DNA of 64,000 nt from Luscinia megarhynchos (taxonomy: Eukaryota; Chordata; Aves; Passeriformes; Turdidae). The notes below the pieces were generated by a model that ran no database searches, was not told the origin of the DNA, and worked only from the letters and a program-made list of their open reading frames with translations. The number at the start of each line of letters is the position of its first letter. The first letter of the stretch is position 1. A program made the translations under genes and the position numbers. The stretch covers positions 5,210,655 to 5,274,654 of the forward strand of contig CM067588.1 in NCBI GenBank assembly GCA_034336665.1, written 5' to 3'. This document shows, one piece after another, positions 35,255-47,978 of the stretch.

Positions 35255-37949
35255 GCTCTGCACAAGCCCAGACCTGGGTGATTCCTGTCCCTGCTCCAGC
35301 ACATCTGCAGCTGCTTCTTGGAGTTGCTCTGGGGACAATGGCAGTAAAATCAGATTTACCCATGCAGGGTCTGGCCCTGGGAGCCTCCTGCCCTCCAGGC
35401 TGGGATGTGTGATGAGCAAAACTTTCAAAAGGCATCACAGAGCTCATCCATTGGGGGCAAGAGGAAATGGAGACCAAACCATCCAAATTTAATATGCAGA
35501 TGGCAGAGCTAAGCCACGAGGTTTGTGTAGCAGAAGAGAATAATGCCCAGCATTAAGGGAGTTATTTCTCAGCCTGATTCATTTCCCCATGAAATCAAAT
35601 GGCTTGGAAGGGACGTGCTCTAATGACTTGCTGATCCTTGTTTTGCACAGTTCCATAGAAATTGCAGACGTGGGAAAATCATAAAATCAAAGAAAATTTT
35701 CGGCAGTTTTTTTTAGGTGGAAAGTTGGGTTGCACATGTCCTGGCCCATGGAAATAAAATGCTTTGATGGCTGCTGAGGTTGGAGTGGAGAGAACAGAAT
35801 TTAAACCTGAGAAATCTGTGTGAGTGCACCACTGAAAGATGGAAAAGAAACCCCAGGAGATGCCCAGGGAGCAGTGGGAATATTTTGGGTGCTGTTTGCC
35901 AGACCTAACAGTGAGTGCTCGCAGCAGATTGCCACTTTCTGATAAACAGATTGACTTTGGTGCATCCTGGGAAAGTCTGGAAGACTTTCAGCAGAAAATA
36001 AGGTAGGCTGAGAAATGGCAGCAGATTCATGAGGTAGAAATAATTAAGGTAAATCCTGGAGCAGTTTGGTTCCCCTTCCTCACTCTGTTTTCAAACAGAA
36101 TATTCTGCATGATGAATTGTGGAAGTGCAGCACATGCTGGGAGGTTTTTACTGTCTCCTCAGATCATAAAGAGAGAGAAAAGGAATCCTGGCCTTGTTGA
36201 TGGTTTAGGAAAAAACTAAACACAGCATAGAAAGAGAAAGGCTGTACCTTAAAAATTAATTGTTCAAGTACCAGGTCATTGTGGAGTAATGCACCGTGAA
36301 ATGATGTTATTCTCCAGGAGAATTTCCATAAAGTTTAACACTCCATGACACATTCTTTTCCTATTGAAGTTAGTTAAAAATAGTACATAAAAGTGCTCAG
36401 TGAGTGGAGGGAGCCCAGGGAAGGCTGGGTGGAACAGAGGCCTCAGCAGAGCCATCCCAGGGCTGAAGGAACATCACTCTTGGTGTATTTTTCCTGTTAT
36501 TCACGTTGGGATAACGAGATTATTGGAATATTTTTTTTCTCTTAACGAGAAGGAGACAGAACACCTTGGCTGCTAAATGATTTAGGCACAGAGCAGGGCC
36601 ATCAGTCTGGGCCTGGCTGCTGTCAAACACTGGGAAACTGGAGATTTGCACGGGGATTTCTGGGCATGGGCCAGGATTTTTCAGGGTTTTTCCTGCTTGT
36701 TTGGTGTCAGACGAGATGGGGGGATGTGGGATTCTGGTGAAAGCCAGGGAAAAAGCAGCCTTGGATTTTCTCAGGCTGCTCAAGGAAAACAGGAGAGAAT
36801 TATAACAATGATTGAGCACCTGCTGGATGCATGAGAGACGTGATATTTATGTAAAAACATGTTTACCAGGGGTGTCACCTGCCTTGGACCAATGAAATTG
36901 AGTCCATCCTTAGTTCCACGATCTACTCTATATAAGTGTGATTTGTTTCTTTCACAAATTGGCTTTTTGCTTCTCTTCTGCCTGAAGGAAGTTTGTTGCT
37001 GCATCCTTTTCTCCTGGCCCGACAGCAACAGGGGAATATCTGCTGGGAATGTGTGGTTCTCCAAAGGTTGGGAGGAGAAAAAACAGGTCCAGGTCCAGGC
37101 TGGATGGTGGAAAATGGGCAGGGAAGGAGGGATGAGAATGTCCCCTCCATGGGGACTCTGCTGCTCTCCCCGGGCTGACCTGAATTCAGAAAATCCCCTT
37201 GCAAGGAGCAGCGCTAGAAAAGCGTTTGTTTATTCTTCAAGCAGCCCACCAGGCAAGCATCTGTTTATTTACATCTTTTATCTGTGTGACAAGGGAAGCC
37301 TCCTGGAGATCTGGAGGCCCTTTGAGCTGGATCTGAAGTGATGATTTTCCTTAAAATAGTCCTGTGGCTCTGCGGGCGCCGAGCCCTGCGATGCTCCCAG
37401 CAACAAACACAAACTGAGATTTGTTGGCACGAGTGCCACAAGGCTTTTAACAGAGACATGCAAAGGTGGCCGGGCAGGGGGCTCTGATGGCCACAAGGAA
37501 GAAGGATGCTGGCCCAGAGTCTGGCCTTGTCCTGGCAGAGAAATAAAATCTGGACGGGGAAAGAAACTGCCTTGTTTTGTAGAGCTAACACGTGGGCTTC
37601 TTGCATTTTTAAAAGAAGTCTTAAATGACTGTGGAGTGCAAGTGCCTGAGGTGATTGACGGGCTTTTTGTGAAAGTTAGGCTTTCAAATTTATTGTGGTG
37701 CTCTTGGAAATATTGCCTGTGCAGCTCCAAACCGGAGCAGAGTGCTCCCGAGTACTTCATCCCTCTTTTTTATTTCCTTTTTACTCCCTCCAGCTCTGCA
37801 GATGCAGCAGATTTCTGGCAGAAGATGATGGGCCAGAACTATTAACCAGCTTCTAAATGCAAGATTAATTTATAGGCTGGTTTTATCCATGACACTGCCC
37901 AAGAAGCTGTGGGAGAGATGGGATCCAAGCTCTGGCTGTGCCTGCAGAG
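35255..37949. other. Unique spacer
   Basis: No gene recognised. A CCAAT/TATA cassette at 36880-36940 is listed separately. 35480-36380 is AT-rich and non-repetitive. Confidence 0.35.
36885..36940 (+). promoter_or_regulatory. CCAAT-TATA promoter cassette (possible LTR remnant)
   Basis: A CCAAT box (36889-36893, ggaccaatgaaattg) is followed 36 bases later by tatataag (36929-36936). The spacing and flanks resemble those of the reverse-strand LTR at 19580-19777 (aaccaatgag, ctatataag). No AATAAA was found at the expected distance, so it may be a decayed LTR, an LTR with a lost signal, or a cellular promoter. Confidence 0.4.
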
Positions 37950-38278
37950 CCCCTGGGCACAGGGGAGGGTCCCTGGGCACACAGAGAGGGTCCCTGGGCA
38001 CAGGGGAGGGTCCCTGGGCACACAAGGAGGGTCCCTGGGCACATGGGGAGGGTCCCTGGGCACACAGAGAGGGTTCCATGGCACACAAGGAGGGTCCCTG
38101 GGCACATGGGGAGGGTCCCTGGGCACACAGAGAGGGTCCCTGGGCACATGGGGAGGGTTCCTGGGCACAGGGGAGGGTCCCTGGGCACATGGGGAGGGTC
38201 CCTGGGCACTCAGGGAGGGTCTCTGGGCACATGGGGAGGGTCCCTGGCATTTGGGGAGGGTCTCTGGGCACTCAGAGA
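37950..38278. repeat. Minisatellite, about 19-21-bp unit (gggtccctgggcacatgggga)
   Basis: About sixteen copies of ggagggtccctgggcaca with variable joins (tggg, caga, caag, gg). Open frames on both strands are repeat artefacts. Confidence 0.96.
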
Positions 38279-40168
38279 ATGTTGTGGGGGCTGCAGGGGA
38301 AGGCAGGGGCTGCTCTCCTGCTCCTTGGGCACTCTCTTCACCCTTTCCTATCAAGTGATGGGGTGGAATTTGGGTACATTCACTGCTCTTTTCCCTGTCT
38401 TATCACAGACCCATTACTGGGTCTTCCATGAGCTCAGAAAGTTTTAGGGCTAAGGATGCTGAGGGGGAAAGGAGCAATGAGGGGAACAATGGGACAAACC
38501 CTTCTGGTCCATTCTGGATTTAATGGTTTTCAGAATCTATCAATTACAGCCCTTAACTGGGGAGCCCAGATTATAAAGAGGAATATAATTAGTGGCAAAT
38601 GCTGTGAGATATATAAAGACAAATAGGGGACTGGGATGAATGGGGGCTCATAAATTTTATTAAGAACCACATTTGGATGTAATCATTTATTCCTGGGGTC
38701 CCTGGAAGTGGTTCCAGACTGCAGGTTGTGCACACTGGAGCTGGAGAGAGGCCACTCCCTTTATTAAATCAATTGTAGGAGATTATTGATTCATAAAAAG
38801 AAATGGGAGTGTTTTAAACAGGGAGATAAATGCACTCAGAGCAGGGCTCCCTCTTTGCTATCAAGTGGCTCTTTCCAGTTTTGCACTGGTTCCCCTCTTG
38901 CAGGGGATAAATAATTTCCTTCCCCAGAGTCTCCTTTGTCCTGAGGGAAGTTCAGGGCCTGGGTGGAGCTTTGCTGTCAGGAGACTGGGGGCTGCTGCAA
39001 CCCCTAAATCATGAAAATCGGAGAATTTTGTGTTTCCTTCCAGCTGTGGATCTCAAGGCAGGTGAGTGAGTGATCCCTGCCCATTCATGGTGCCAGGACG
39101 AAGGTGCAGGGGGATATGAGGAGGTGATGTTGTGCTCCTGGAGATCTGTGTCCCAGCAGGGGACAGGGACAGGGACACAGCCTCACTGCCTCTGCTCCCA
39201 GCCATGCACACCTATTCATTTTTAAAGCCAAAAAGGTGACCTGTGAGCTCCCAAATAGACTCCATTTTTAAATCTCCTATTTTCCCCCCAATCCTTCAAT
39301 CTAATTAGCCTCACATCAGTATATTATTACAGAATGTAATCATTCCTTTCTTCTAATAACATTCATGGATAATTTTATTTCTCATTTTCAGCCTCCTACT
39401 CCTGTGGTGTAATTAGTGTCTCTGGCACCTCGTGACGCTCAGAATGAGTTGCAGCTGCTAATTGCTAATTGAAAAATTAGAAACTCAGTTAGAAAAAGGA
39501 TCTAATTAAAATGAAATTAGATAAAGTCCCTTCAAACTGGTTTCTTCCTCTTTGCTTTTTCCCCCAGTTTTGCGATCACAGAGCCATTAGCACTTGCCAA
39601 TTACATTTAATTGTTAAACACAAATACATTTCCATTCGACTTCTTACAATAACCTTTTATTAGTGAGAGAAACTCATTTAGCAGGGGGGCTGTGAGTCTC
39701 TCCTACCCTAAATTTCAGCAAATCACCTGCTGATCTCAGCTGGGCAGGGTGGGACTGCCCTGTTCCTGGGGAAGTGGTGAGAAATCCCTGGATGTGCAAA
39801 AGCTCTTTTGGGAAATGTCCTGTGCTCTGTGTGCCACCAGGTCCTGTCCCTGAGCACAGCAGGGCCCAGCAGAGTCCAGCCCATTCGCCCTTGTCCTGCT
39901 CTGCTCCCATAAAGAGAACAGAAAATACCTGGGATGGAAATTCCCTGGTTTCAATGGGGGATAAATTTATTCCTCAATCCCAAAGCAAGAAGTTCCCAAT
40001 CCCCCTGATTCTGTCAGGAAGGCAAAGAGTACAGTGTGCAGGCAGGGCAGGAGCCTCCATCCCTCGGGATGCTGCAAGGGCTGCAGCAGGAGCAGTGGGG
40101 GTGACCTGTGATGGGAGCTGTGAGCAGAGCCTGGCAGCAGGAGGGCACCCAGGGCAGCAGGAGGGCAC
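38279..40168. other. Unique spacer
   Basis: No gene recognised. The segment 39290-39660 is listed separately. A 21-bp tandem duplication (ggcagcaggagggca) lies at about 40132-40169, just left of the ERVL-like LTR. Confidence 0.35.
39290..39660. promoter_or_regulatory. Candidate conserved AT-rich non-coding element
   Basis: Homeodomain-type cores are exceptionally frequent: tctaattagcc, gtgtaattagtg, gctaattgctaattg, aaattag, tctaattaaaa, ccaattaca, tttaattg. There is no simple-repeat structure. Function is inferred from composition only. Confidence 0.28.
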
Positions 40169-41075
40169 AGTGTTGGGTTGATGTGGCCAGAAAAATCTGC
40201 TGCAGCCGGCTGGGGCAGTGACCCTTATTTCCTGGCACATATTATCTGCTAATGGGCCATCTTTAAACCAGCTGGGCAATCATCTTTATCTTTCCCACAG
40301 CCCATCCTCTCTCCAGGAGATATCTCCTGTTAATGGGCCATTGTTAAAAACTGGGTGTGGCAGTGACCCTTATCTCTGTGGCAACATCTCCTGTTAATGG
40401 GCCATTGTTGAAAACTGGGTGTGGCAGCGATCCTTATCTCTGTGGGAATATCTCCTGTTAATGGGCCATTGTTAAAAACCAGCTGGGCAATCATCTTTAC
40501 CTTTCCCACAGCCCATCCTCCCTCCAGCAGATATCTCCTGTTCATGGCCATTGAGTCCCAGGGCATGACTGATAAAATTCCATCATCCCACTGGGAGATG
40601 CTCCAGCCAGGGGAGGAGCCAAGCCTTTCCTACCCAGATAAAAACTGAGATTTGGAACACCAGAGCAGCCTTTTCCACTGGATCCCAGAGGAAAGCCAGA
40701 CCTTTCCACATCATCCCTGGAGCTTCAGAGGAAACTGCACCTTCTCCAGGAGCACTGCTCCAGCTGAACCACATCTGCCACTGCAGGAGGATGCAGCCAC
40801 CATTGAATGGGACTGCTGCCAACACCCTGACTGACTGACGGGTGTCAGCTTGGATTCTGACTCTGGCAGTGCTTTGGGATTGTTCTTTGTAATACTGCAT
40901 TTCTATTTTAATTTTCTTAGCAAAGAAGTGTTATTCCTAATTCCCATATCTTTAGCCTGCAGAGCCCTCTTAATTCCAAAATTGATAATAATTTGGAGGG
41001 AGGGGGTTTACATTCTCCATTTCAAAGAGAAGCTCCTGCCTTTATTGACAGACACCTGTCCTTCAAACCAGGACA
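40169..41075 (-). mobile_element. Solo LTR, ERVL-like family, copy A
   Basis: Read on the minus strand it begins TGTCCTGGTTTGAAGG at 41075, like avian ERVL LTRs as I recall them (TGTCCTGGTTTCAG), and ends ...CATCAACCCAACA(CT) near 40169. The pentamer ggcac directly follows the right end (41076-41080) and lies just left of the left end (40164-40168). This fits a 5-bp duplication if the LTR ends in CT. Near the left end it has two complete 64-bp tandem units (see 40318-40460). Copies at 45415-46519 and 60044-60902 are closely similar. Orientation is inferred; on the plus strand a gataaaa box at 40638 is an alternative promoter. Confidence 0.7.
40318..40460. repeat. 64-bp VNTR inside LTR copy A (2 units)
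   Basis: The unit runs cctgttaatgggccattgtt, aaaaactgggtgtggcagtg, acccttatctctgtgg..atct. Two full units are followed by a diverged third. Each unit contains ttatct, the complement of a GATA-factor site (agataa). Confidence 0.85.
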
Positions 41076-42718
41076 GGCACCCAGGGCTGGGGACAGCCTG
41101 GCCCTGAGCTGCTCCTGGCTGCTCCTCCCTGCTCCCAGGACTGGGGTGACCCTGCTGGTCCCAGCCCTGCCCCCTCCAGAGCAGCCCCAGGCTCCTCCCT
41201 CCTCCTTCTCTGGAAATGGCAAAATCACCCTCGTAGAGCTCTTTCAAGGTTACCCAAGGACTTTGGGATGAAACAATGGAAACACAGAACAACATCTGGA
41301 ATTTTATTGCCCTCACACACAGTTCTCATCTTACAGCTGATGTTTTATATACCCAGCAGTATTTTACTGCTTATTCTATAACTGACTGTGATATGTTTAT
41401 TAAATCATCGAGCATATATAAAATTACACTTAATTACTCCATTATTGAGCTGCTCCAGCTCCAGGTGGGAGCATAAATAAACCCCAATCATGGTTTTCAG
41501 GGTGTAAGGACAGTTCTAATGAATCAACAGTTATGAGGGCTTAGATGTGTCTAATGTATGTATTTATCTCATATATACACATTTAGATATAGATGATATA
41601 GGTAGATATAGCTCATATACACCCCAGAAATTTGTCAATGTCTGTCAGATTTAGAATTCAAATCTGAGGTCTACTCAGTACATATTTTATTTCTATCAAA
41701 AGGGGTTACTTGGTCTTAACCTAAATTTTGTGTTAAAATGGCTTTTTGCCCCCACAGGGGAAGTTCTCGTTGGCTTCAGTGGAGATGGGGTTTGTAGCAA
41801 AAGAGAAATCAAAGTCATTGAAACGTCCTGAACTCAAGAGAGAAAAAAAAAAGGTGGAAGAAAGAAACAGAAATTTTAAAGTAGACTTTGCTGTGTGAAG
41901 CTTTACCTGCCCAGACATTCAGACTGAACAATGAAAAAGCAGAGTTTGGCAGCCAGGAGGCTTTGCAGAGAAACTGATTCCTGGCTTTTGCAGGAAATCA
42001 TCTGCCACAGCAAATATTTGTCTCTCTCTGTGTCAGTCACCTGTTCTGAGCACCCCAACTGGAGGAACAAAGCAATCAGGTGCAGCAGGAATTGTGCAAA
42101 CAATGGGATTCTCCATTACCATTTGACAAACAAGCACACAGAGATCTCCATTTCCTCCCCTCTTTATTTTTGCTGCACGGACACAAACACGTCTGGAGCA
42201 CTGTTGTCACATTGGATTTGCAGAGTGCCTGAGCTGGGTGATGGTGAGTGGCAGTCCAAGGGGAAGGGGCAGCAGAGGCTGGGCTGGAATATAATCATGT
42301 TATAGATGAATATAATCATGCTGAAAAAGACTTTTCCAAAGCCCCAGGGCTCCTGTGTGGGCTCAACAAACGAGCTGGGCTTTGTGAGGAGAGGGGATGG
42401 CATGAGGAGGGCAGAGCATGATTAGAAAGGACAGATCTTTTGTTAGAGGTTACTGATCCACTGGAAATAAAGATGAGTTGGAAAAAAAAGGGCCTGGAAG
42501 GGTTGAATGCAGAGCACTGCCCTGCAGCCCACTCACACCCACTGTTCTTTTCAGCTGCTCTCTGAGTTTGATATTCACGTGTCTCCCGTTGGGTCTCATG
42601 GGCTGAACTGTGGGTTTTGGAGTAAATGACCACGGACAGTCACTCCTGGAAGCTGCTGGGCCTTGATTCCCCAGGTTGCTGCCACTGGGGAGCTCCTGCA
42701 GATGTGGTCATGCTCCTG
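41076..42718. other. Unique spacer
   Basis: No gene recognised. 41320-41720 is AT-rich (ttacacttaattactcc; atatagatgatataggtagatatagc). Right part is of mixed composition. Confidence 0.35.
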
Positions 42719-43105
42719 TCACATTCCTGTTCCATCCAGGAGAGGATTTGCAATCCCTCCACATCCCAGTTCCATCCAGTATCAGATTTGCAATCCTTCC
42801 ACATCCCAGTTCCATCCAGAATCAGATTTGCAATCCTTCCACATCCCAGTGCCACCCAGGAGAGGATTTCCAATCCTGCCACATCCCAGTTCCATCCAGA
42901 ATCAGATTTGCAATCCCTCCACATCTCAGTTCCATCCAGGATCAGATTTGCAATCCCTCCACATCTCAGTTCCATCCAGAATCAGATTTGCAATCCCTCC
43001 ACATCCCAGCTCTATCCAGGATCAGATTTCCAATCCTGCCACATCCCAGTTCCATCCAGGAGAGGATTTCCAATCCTACCACATCCCAGTGCCACCCAGG
43101 AGTGG
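42719..43105. repeat. Minisatellite, 40-bp unit
   Basis: About nine to ten copies of a 40-bp unit (ttccatccagaatcagattt then gcaatccctccacatcccag). Variants ggagaggatttcc and ggatcagatttcc occur in the left and right copies. Confidence 0.97.
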
Positions 43106-44294
43106 AGCAGTGCCTGGCTGTGCTGGGCTCTTCCCTGAGCAAACACTTTTTGCACAAAGCCATGATCTGGGAGTGCAGAGGGGTCTGAAGCCCCCACACC
43201 TCAGTTCCAGCAGAGGACACCAATAAGGGTTTGGAAATGGAGAGGGGAATTGGGAGCTGCTGGGAAAGCACTGCTCCCAAAGGGCAGCAGGAACACCAGG
43301 AAAACCTGGAAAACCAGGCTAAGCCCAAGGGATCCTGCTCTTCCCAGCTCTGCCTCTAAACCAGCTCTGCCTTTTCCTCCCTCCATCCCAGACCCACCTT
43401 CCAGGGCTGGGGAGCCCTGGCTGGGTGTGGGAGAGCTGGGTGAGCTCCCCCTCGCACAGGGAAGGGTTGGAATTCCTTGGGTGGAAATTCCCATTCCCAA
43501 AGACCCCATGGGCTGCTCACCTGGGAGCCCTGACAGGCAGGGCTTGAGCAGATCTGCTCTGAAAGGTTTGGAAATGTGGGTTTCTGTGCCTAAAGCACTG
43601 CACAGGACTTTGGTGAATAAATAAATAATAAACAGCACAGGCATATGGGGGAACTCACAACACTTCTCCTGCTTAAAGCTTGGGAAAAAAATTAAAATAT
43701 CAGAAGATAAAGATGGCAAGGGACCCCTGCAGGGAAAACCTCTTTGTCTAATGACCTTTCTGGGTCTATGATAGCAAATACAATGGCCAGAGCTCATAAA
43801 TCATAGTTCAGGAAAACATCCTGAGGGCACGCTTTGACACTGTTTGCATATTCAAATGTTACCCTGCTCATGAAAGAGAGACAAAATGTTTTTTTCTCTG
43901 AAAAATGTCAGCACAGGCTGGATTAGAAAAGATAATTCAGAAGTACTCCCAGAGAATAATTACCACTGTCACCTACCTGCAATGTAGTTAATGAATGGGA
44001 AGAGAGTGTCTTATTAGAAAAAAAAAATATGATTATTAGAGTAATTAATCAGCTGCGTGATGACAGTTTCCCTGGGAAAATAATCTCCAAAGGCCAAGTG
44101 GCTACAGGAGGGCATTTTGTTGATAAAGCACCAGGAGCACAAAACATTCTTCTCCCATTAGGTGTGGAAGTGCTCATGGGGGTGGAATCACACCCTGCCC
44201 TCTGCACCTACAGATCCACAGCACTTGGGGAGCTCAGGATTCATTCTCTCATTGTTAAATGCAGGAAACTTTAGTGACCTTCTGCTGTCCTTCC
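43106..44294. other. Unique spacer
   Basis: No gene recognised. 43790-44060 is AT-rich and non-repetitive (tttgcatattcaaatg, gaataattacc, gtagttaatgaatgg). Confidence 0.35.
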
Positions 44295-44342
44295 AAATAA
44301 ATAAATAAATAGATAAATAGATAGATGGATGGATAGATAGAT

Positions 44343-44436
<94 letters not shown>

Positions 44437-44477
44437 GATGATTGATAGATAGATAGATAGATATAAATAGATAGATC

Positions 44478-44566
<89 letters not shown>
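44295..44566. repeat. (GATA)n microsatellite
   Basis: A 270-base run of GATA/AGAT tetramers with a short AAAT start and a few interruptions (gatggatgg, gattagat, gatgattgat, gatataaat, gatcgat). Reverse frames reading YLSIYLSI are artefacts. Confidence 0.98.
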
Positions 44567-45414
44567 CCTTTCCTCTCGTGCCTCCTCCCCATCCCATCCA
44601 TCTCAGCCCCAGCCCAGTTCAGGATCTCTCCCTGCTGAGCTCAGCTTGCCCCTGGGCACATGGGGATGTCTCCACCCTGGGAAGGTGGGAAAGGACAAAT
44701 TTATGTCCCTGCTCTGTCCAAAGGTAAAGAGAGACCAGGCTCAGGCAGGGGCTCTCTGGGACACAGAGACCCCAAACCTGGGGAGGGCAGAGCTCCTCCT
44801 TGGCTCCCCTTGGGCAGCAGGACAGGGACAAGGGGGACAGTGGGGAGCAGCCCCAAGGGCAGCTCAGCTGAGGGGTTTGGGCTCTGCCAAGCTCCCTGCA
44901 GCTCCTGTCTGCTGAAGGACATTCACAGTGACAGTCACAGAGCTGTCCCCTGCCCTGTCCCCCCTTGCCTGGGGTTTGTTCGGTGCCAGCAGCCCAGGGA
45001 GAGCTCGTTCTCCTCAGAACTGGATGGAAATAGAAAGTGTTGGACACGGTGATTGATGCTGAGCTCCTGCAGGAAGGCCCGGGGGGTCTGGCTGAGCCCC
45101 TGCCCCTCTGTGCTCCATGTGATGTTTCCTCCCCTCCTTCCCCGTGGCTGCAGTTTCTGCCTGGCACAGCTTTCATCTCTGCACATCTCATTTATCCCGA
45201 GGTCCCACCATGCCCTGAAGAATCAGCTCTTCCCCCAGCCCTGGTGGTGTGACAGTTCCTGGGCTGTCACATCCCCTGTCCCTCTCCCTCCCTGTGAGCT
45301 CCCCCAGTGCTCCCAGTCCCTGCAGGCAGCCCCCACTGGAGCTGCACTGGAGCTGAGGCTGTTACAGCCACCAGAGAACATCCAGGGCTGCCTGAAATTA
45401 GCACTCAGGGTGAC
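44567..45414. other. GC-rich unique spacer
   Basis: Overlapping 70-190-codon frames on both strands; none shows a domain or splice-compatible coding pattern that I recognise. Confidence 0.35.
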
Positions 45415-46519
45415 TGTCCTGGTTTGAAGGACAGGTGTCTGCCAAGAAAAACAGGAGCCTCTCTTTGAAATGGAGAATGTAAACCCCCTCCTCCAAATTA
45501 TTATTATAATTTTGGAATTAAGGGACTCTCAGGCAAAGATATGGGAATTAGGAATAACAATTCTTTACTAGGAAAATTAAAATGGAAATACATTATTACA
45601 AAGAACAATCCCAAAACACTGCCAGAGTCAGAATCCAAGCTGACACCCCTCAGTCAGTCAGGGTGTTGGCAGCAGTCCCATTCAATGGTGGCTGCATCCT
45701 CCTGCAGTGGCAGATGTGGTTCAGCTGGAGCAGTGCTCCTGGAGAAGGTGCAGTTTCCTCTGAAGCTCCAGGGATGATGTGGAAAGGTCTGGCTTTCCTC
45801 TGGAATCCAGTGGAAAAGGCTGCTCTGGTGTTCCAAATCTCAGTTTTTATCTGAGTAGGAAAGGCTTGGCTCCTCCCCTGGCTGGAGCATCTCCCAGTGG
45901 GATAATGTAATTTTATCAGTCATGCCCTGGGACTCACTGGCCATGAACAGGAGATATCTCCTGGAGGGAGGATGGGCTGTGGAAAGATAAAGATGATTGC
46001 CCCAGCTGGTTTTTAACAATGGCCCATTAACAGGATATATTCCTACAGCCATAAGGATCGCTGCCACACCCAGTTTTCAACAATGGCCCATTAACAGGAG
46101 ATATTCCCACAGAGATAAGGATCACTGCCACACCCAGTTTTCAACAATGGCCCATTATCAGGAGATATTCCCACAGAGAGAAGGATCGCTGCCACACCCA
46201 GTTTTTAGCAATGGCCCATTAACAGGAGATATTCCCACATAGATAACGGTCACTGCCACACCCAGTTTTTAACAATGGCCCATTAACAGGAGATATTCCC
46301 ACAGAGAGAAGGATCGCTGCCACACCCAGTTTTTAGCAATGGCCCATTGCTAAAATGGATGGGCTGTGGGAAAGATAAAGATGATTGCCCAGCTGGTTTA
46401 AAGCTGGCCCATTAGCAGATAATATGTCCCAGGAGATCAGGGTCACTGCACCACCCGGCTGCAGCAGATGGGGACAGAATCCACATTTCTGGCCACATCC
46501 TGCATTGCAACACAAGACA
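45415..46519 (+). mobile_element. Solo LTR, ERVL-like family, copy B
   Basis: Begins TGTCCTGGTTTGAAGGACAG at 45415 and ends ...CACAAGACA at about 46519. It is flanked by gtgac (45410-45414) and gtgag (46520-46524), a 5-bp duplication with one change. It is opposite in orientation to copies A and C. The body is nearly identical to them, including conserved but non-coding 60- and 100-codon frames present in all three. It is about 200 bp longer because its 64-bp VNTR has five units. Confidence 0.75.
46018..46348. repeat. 64-bp VNTR inside LTR copy B (5 units)
   Basis: Five tandem units carry aacaatggcccattaacagg, agatattcccacagagataa and ggatcactgccacacccag. The GATA-type agataa is intact in one unit (gagataagg) and shifted in another (tagataacgg). 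It is mutated to gagagaagg in two and to gccataagg in the first. Confidence 0.9.
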
Positions 46520-47978
46520 GTGAGATTTCCTGCTCAGTGCAATAATCAGGATTTCCCTGGGCCAGGAGAGGGGCAGGTCCCAGAGCTGACCCCGAGCTTG
46601 GGTTTGGTCTCTGCTGTGCCCCAGTTCCTCTGTCCCCTCCTCACCTTGGGGCTGCCCCTGCCCTGCAGCCCCAGCAGGGTGAGGGGAGCACTGTTCCCAC
46701 CATGGATATTCCTTCCAAGGAAAACAAGTGTGTGTTCACAGCACAGTAACCACTGCCGAGGATAATGTAGGAACAAATGCCAAGGGCAACAGCTCAGAGA
46801 TATATTATTTACATATTTATTAGAAATTCAGAGCTGTTTGGGAGAGCAAACCACTTCTGACTTCAATTCCAATAAGTAAACGACCCAATGGGCAAATAAA
46901 AGCAAAAGGAGACATGCAGTGCCACAGTTTACACAAGCTAATACAGTAAAACAAAATATTCTGAACATGAAGCTATTCTGCAAGATATTAAAAAAAACCA
47001 ACAAACAACCACTACCTTTATGTTGCTTCTTGGTTAAGCATTCAGAAAACAGTAACTGCAAAATAATTTAATTATATGTGCTATCAGTTGCCTCCCAGAC
47101 TAACAGAAAGATAATTAATCCTTGTTTATCTAAACTACGCTGGAGTTCAGTTTGAACTGCCCTGCAGCGACGACATCACTTCTGCTTCAGCTGAACTCGT
47201 GCTGGCCTTTCTTTCACCGTGTTTTTCCTTCTCTGGGTAGTTTAAGGGTGAAAGAAATAATGATAGCTGCTGGCTGTCATGTGAGAGGAGCCCTGTGACA
47301 AGCCCTGTGTGAGCTGGCACTGGGCATGGGGAGGGAGGATTCCATGCCCAGCTCTGTCAGGGACTCTGGGTTTTCAGATTTCAGTTGTTGAAGTCTCTCT
47401 TTCCATAAAGTGGCTCAGTGGATGTGTCCCTGCCCGGGCCAGAGGCTGGAACTGAAACCAACCCAACCCATTCCATGATGCCATGAGAGCATGGGAAGGT
47501 GAATTCTCCTGATCTCACCCATTATTGGAGGAGAGAAAATGCAAATCCACTCCTGACCCAAAGGCTGCTGAGGGAACAGTCCCTGCCTGCATCCCCTGTT
47601 GAGAAAGAACATTTGACACCAGCAGCAACCCCAAACACAGGCAAAGGGTCAGAGGCTGCCAGCATCCTTTTCAAATGCTTGCTTGAAACATTTCCAGGTA
47701 GATCAGGGCTGTGAAACAATCAGGGAGAGGAACAAAGGCTTTGCAAAGGTTGTAATAAATGTGGAAATGTTTGGAGCGTTAGCAGAGCTCAAACCCGTTA
47801 TTTAAATTCATCAGATGTCACTTGGAGGGAGCTCTCAGGAACAGCCTTTCCTTGGGTTCTCTGCTAGGGAAACTCAGCAGCAATTGTCAAATCAGGAGCA
47901 CCCCAGGCTGCAGCCCTGTGAAACGTCAGCCCCTGCCTGACTAATAATGGCTCACGGTGCTGTGAGAGAGAGGGGACT

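Noticed and set aside
33981..35486. 501-codon reverse-strand frame
   Set aside because: Covers the 49/54-bp minisatellite. Units not divisible by three make it change phase, and a second long frame overlaps it.
40583..40900. Roughly 100-codon frame conserved in three places (also 45582-45854 and 60411-60728)
   Set aside because: The conservation is that of the ERVL-like LTR copies themselves. It lies wholly inside the LTR, competes with a 60-codon frame on the other strand, and matches no retroviral protein I know.
44188..44601. YLSIYLSI frames
   Set aside because: Translation of a GATA microsatellite.
46800..47110. Possible 3' UTR of a neighbouring gene
   Set aside because: AATAAA-like hexamers occur, but AT-rich DNA gives them by chance and there is no adjoining coding sequence.
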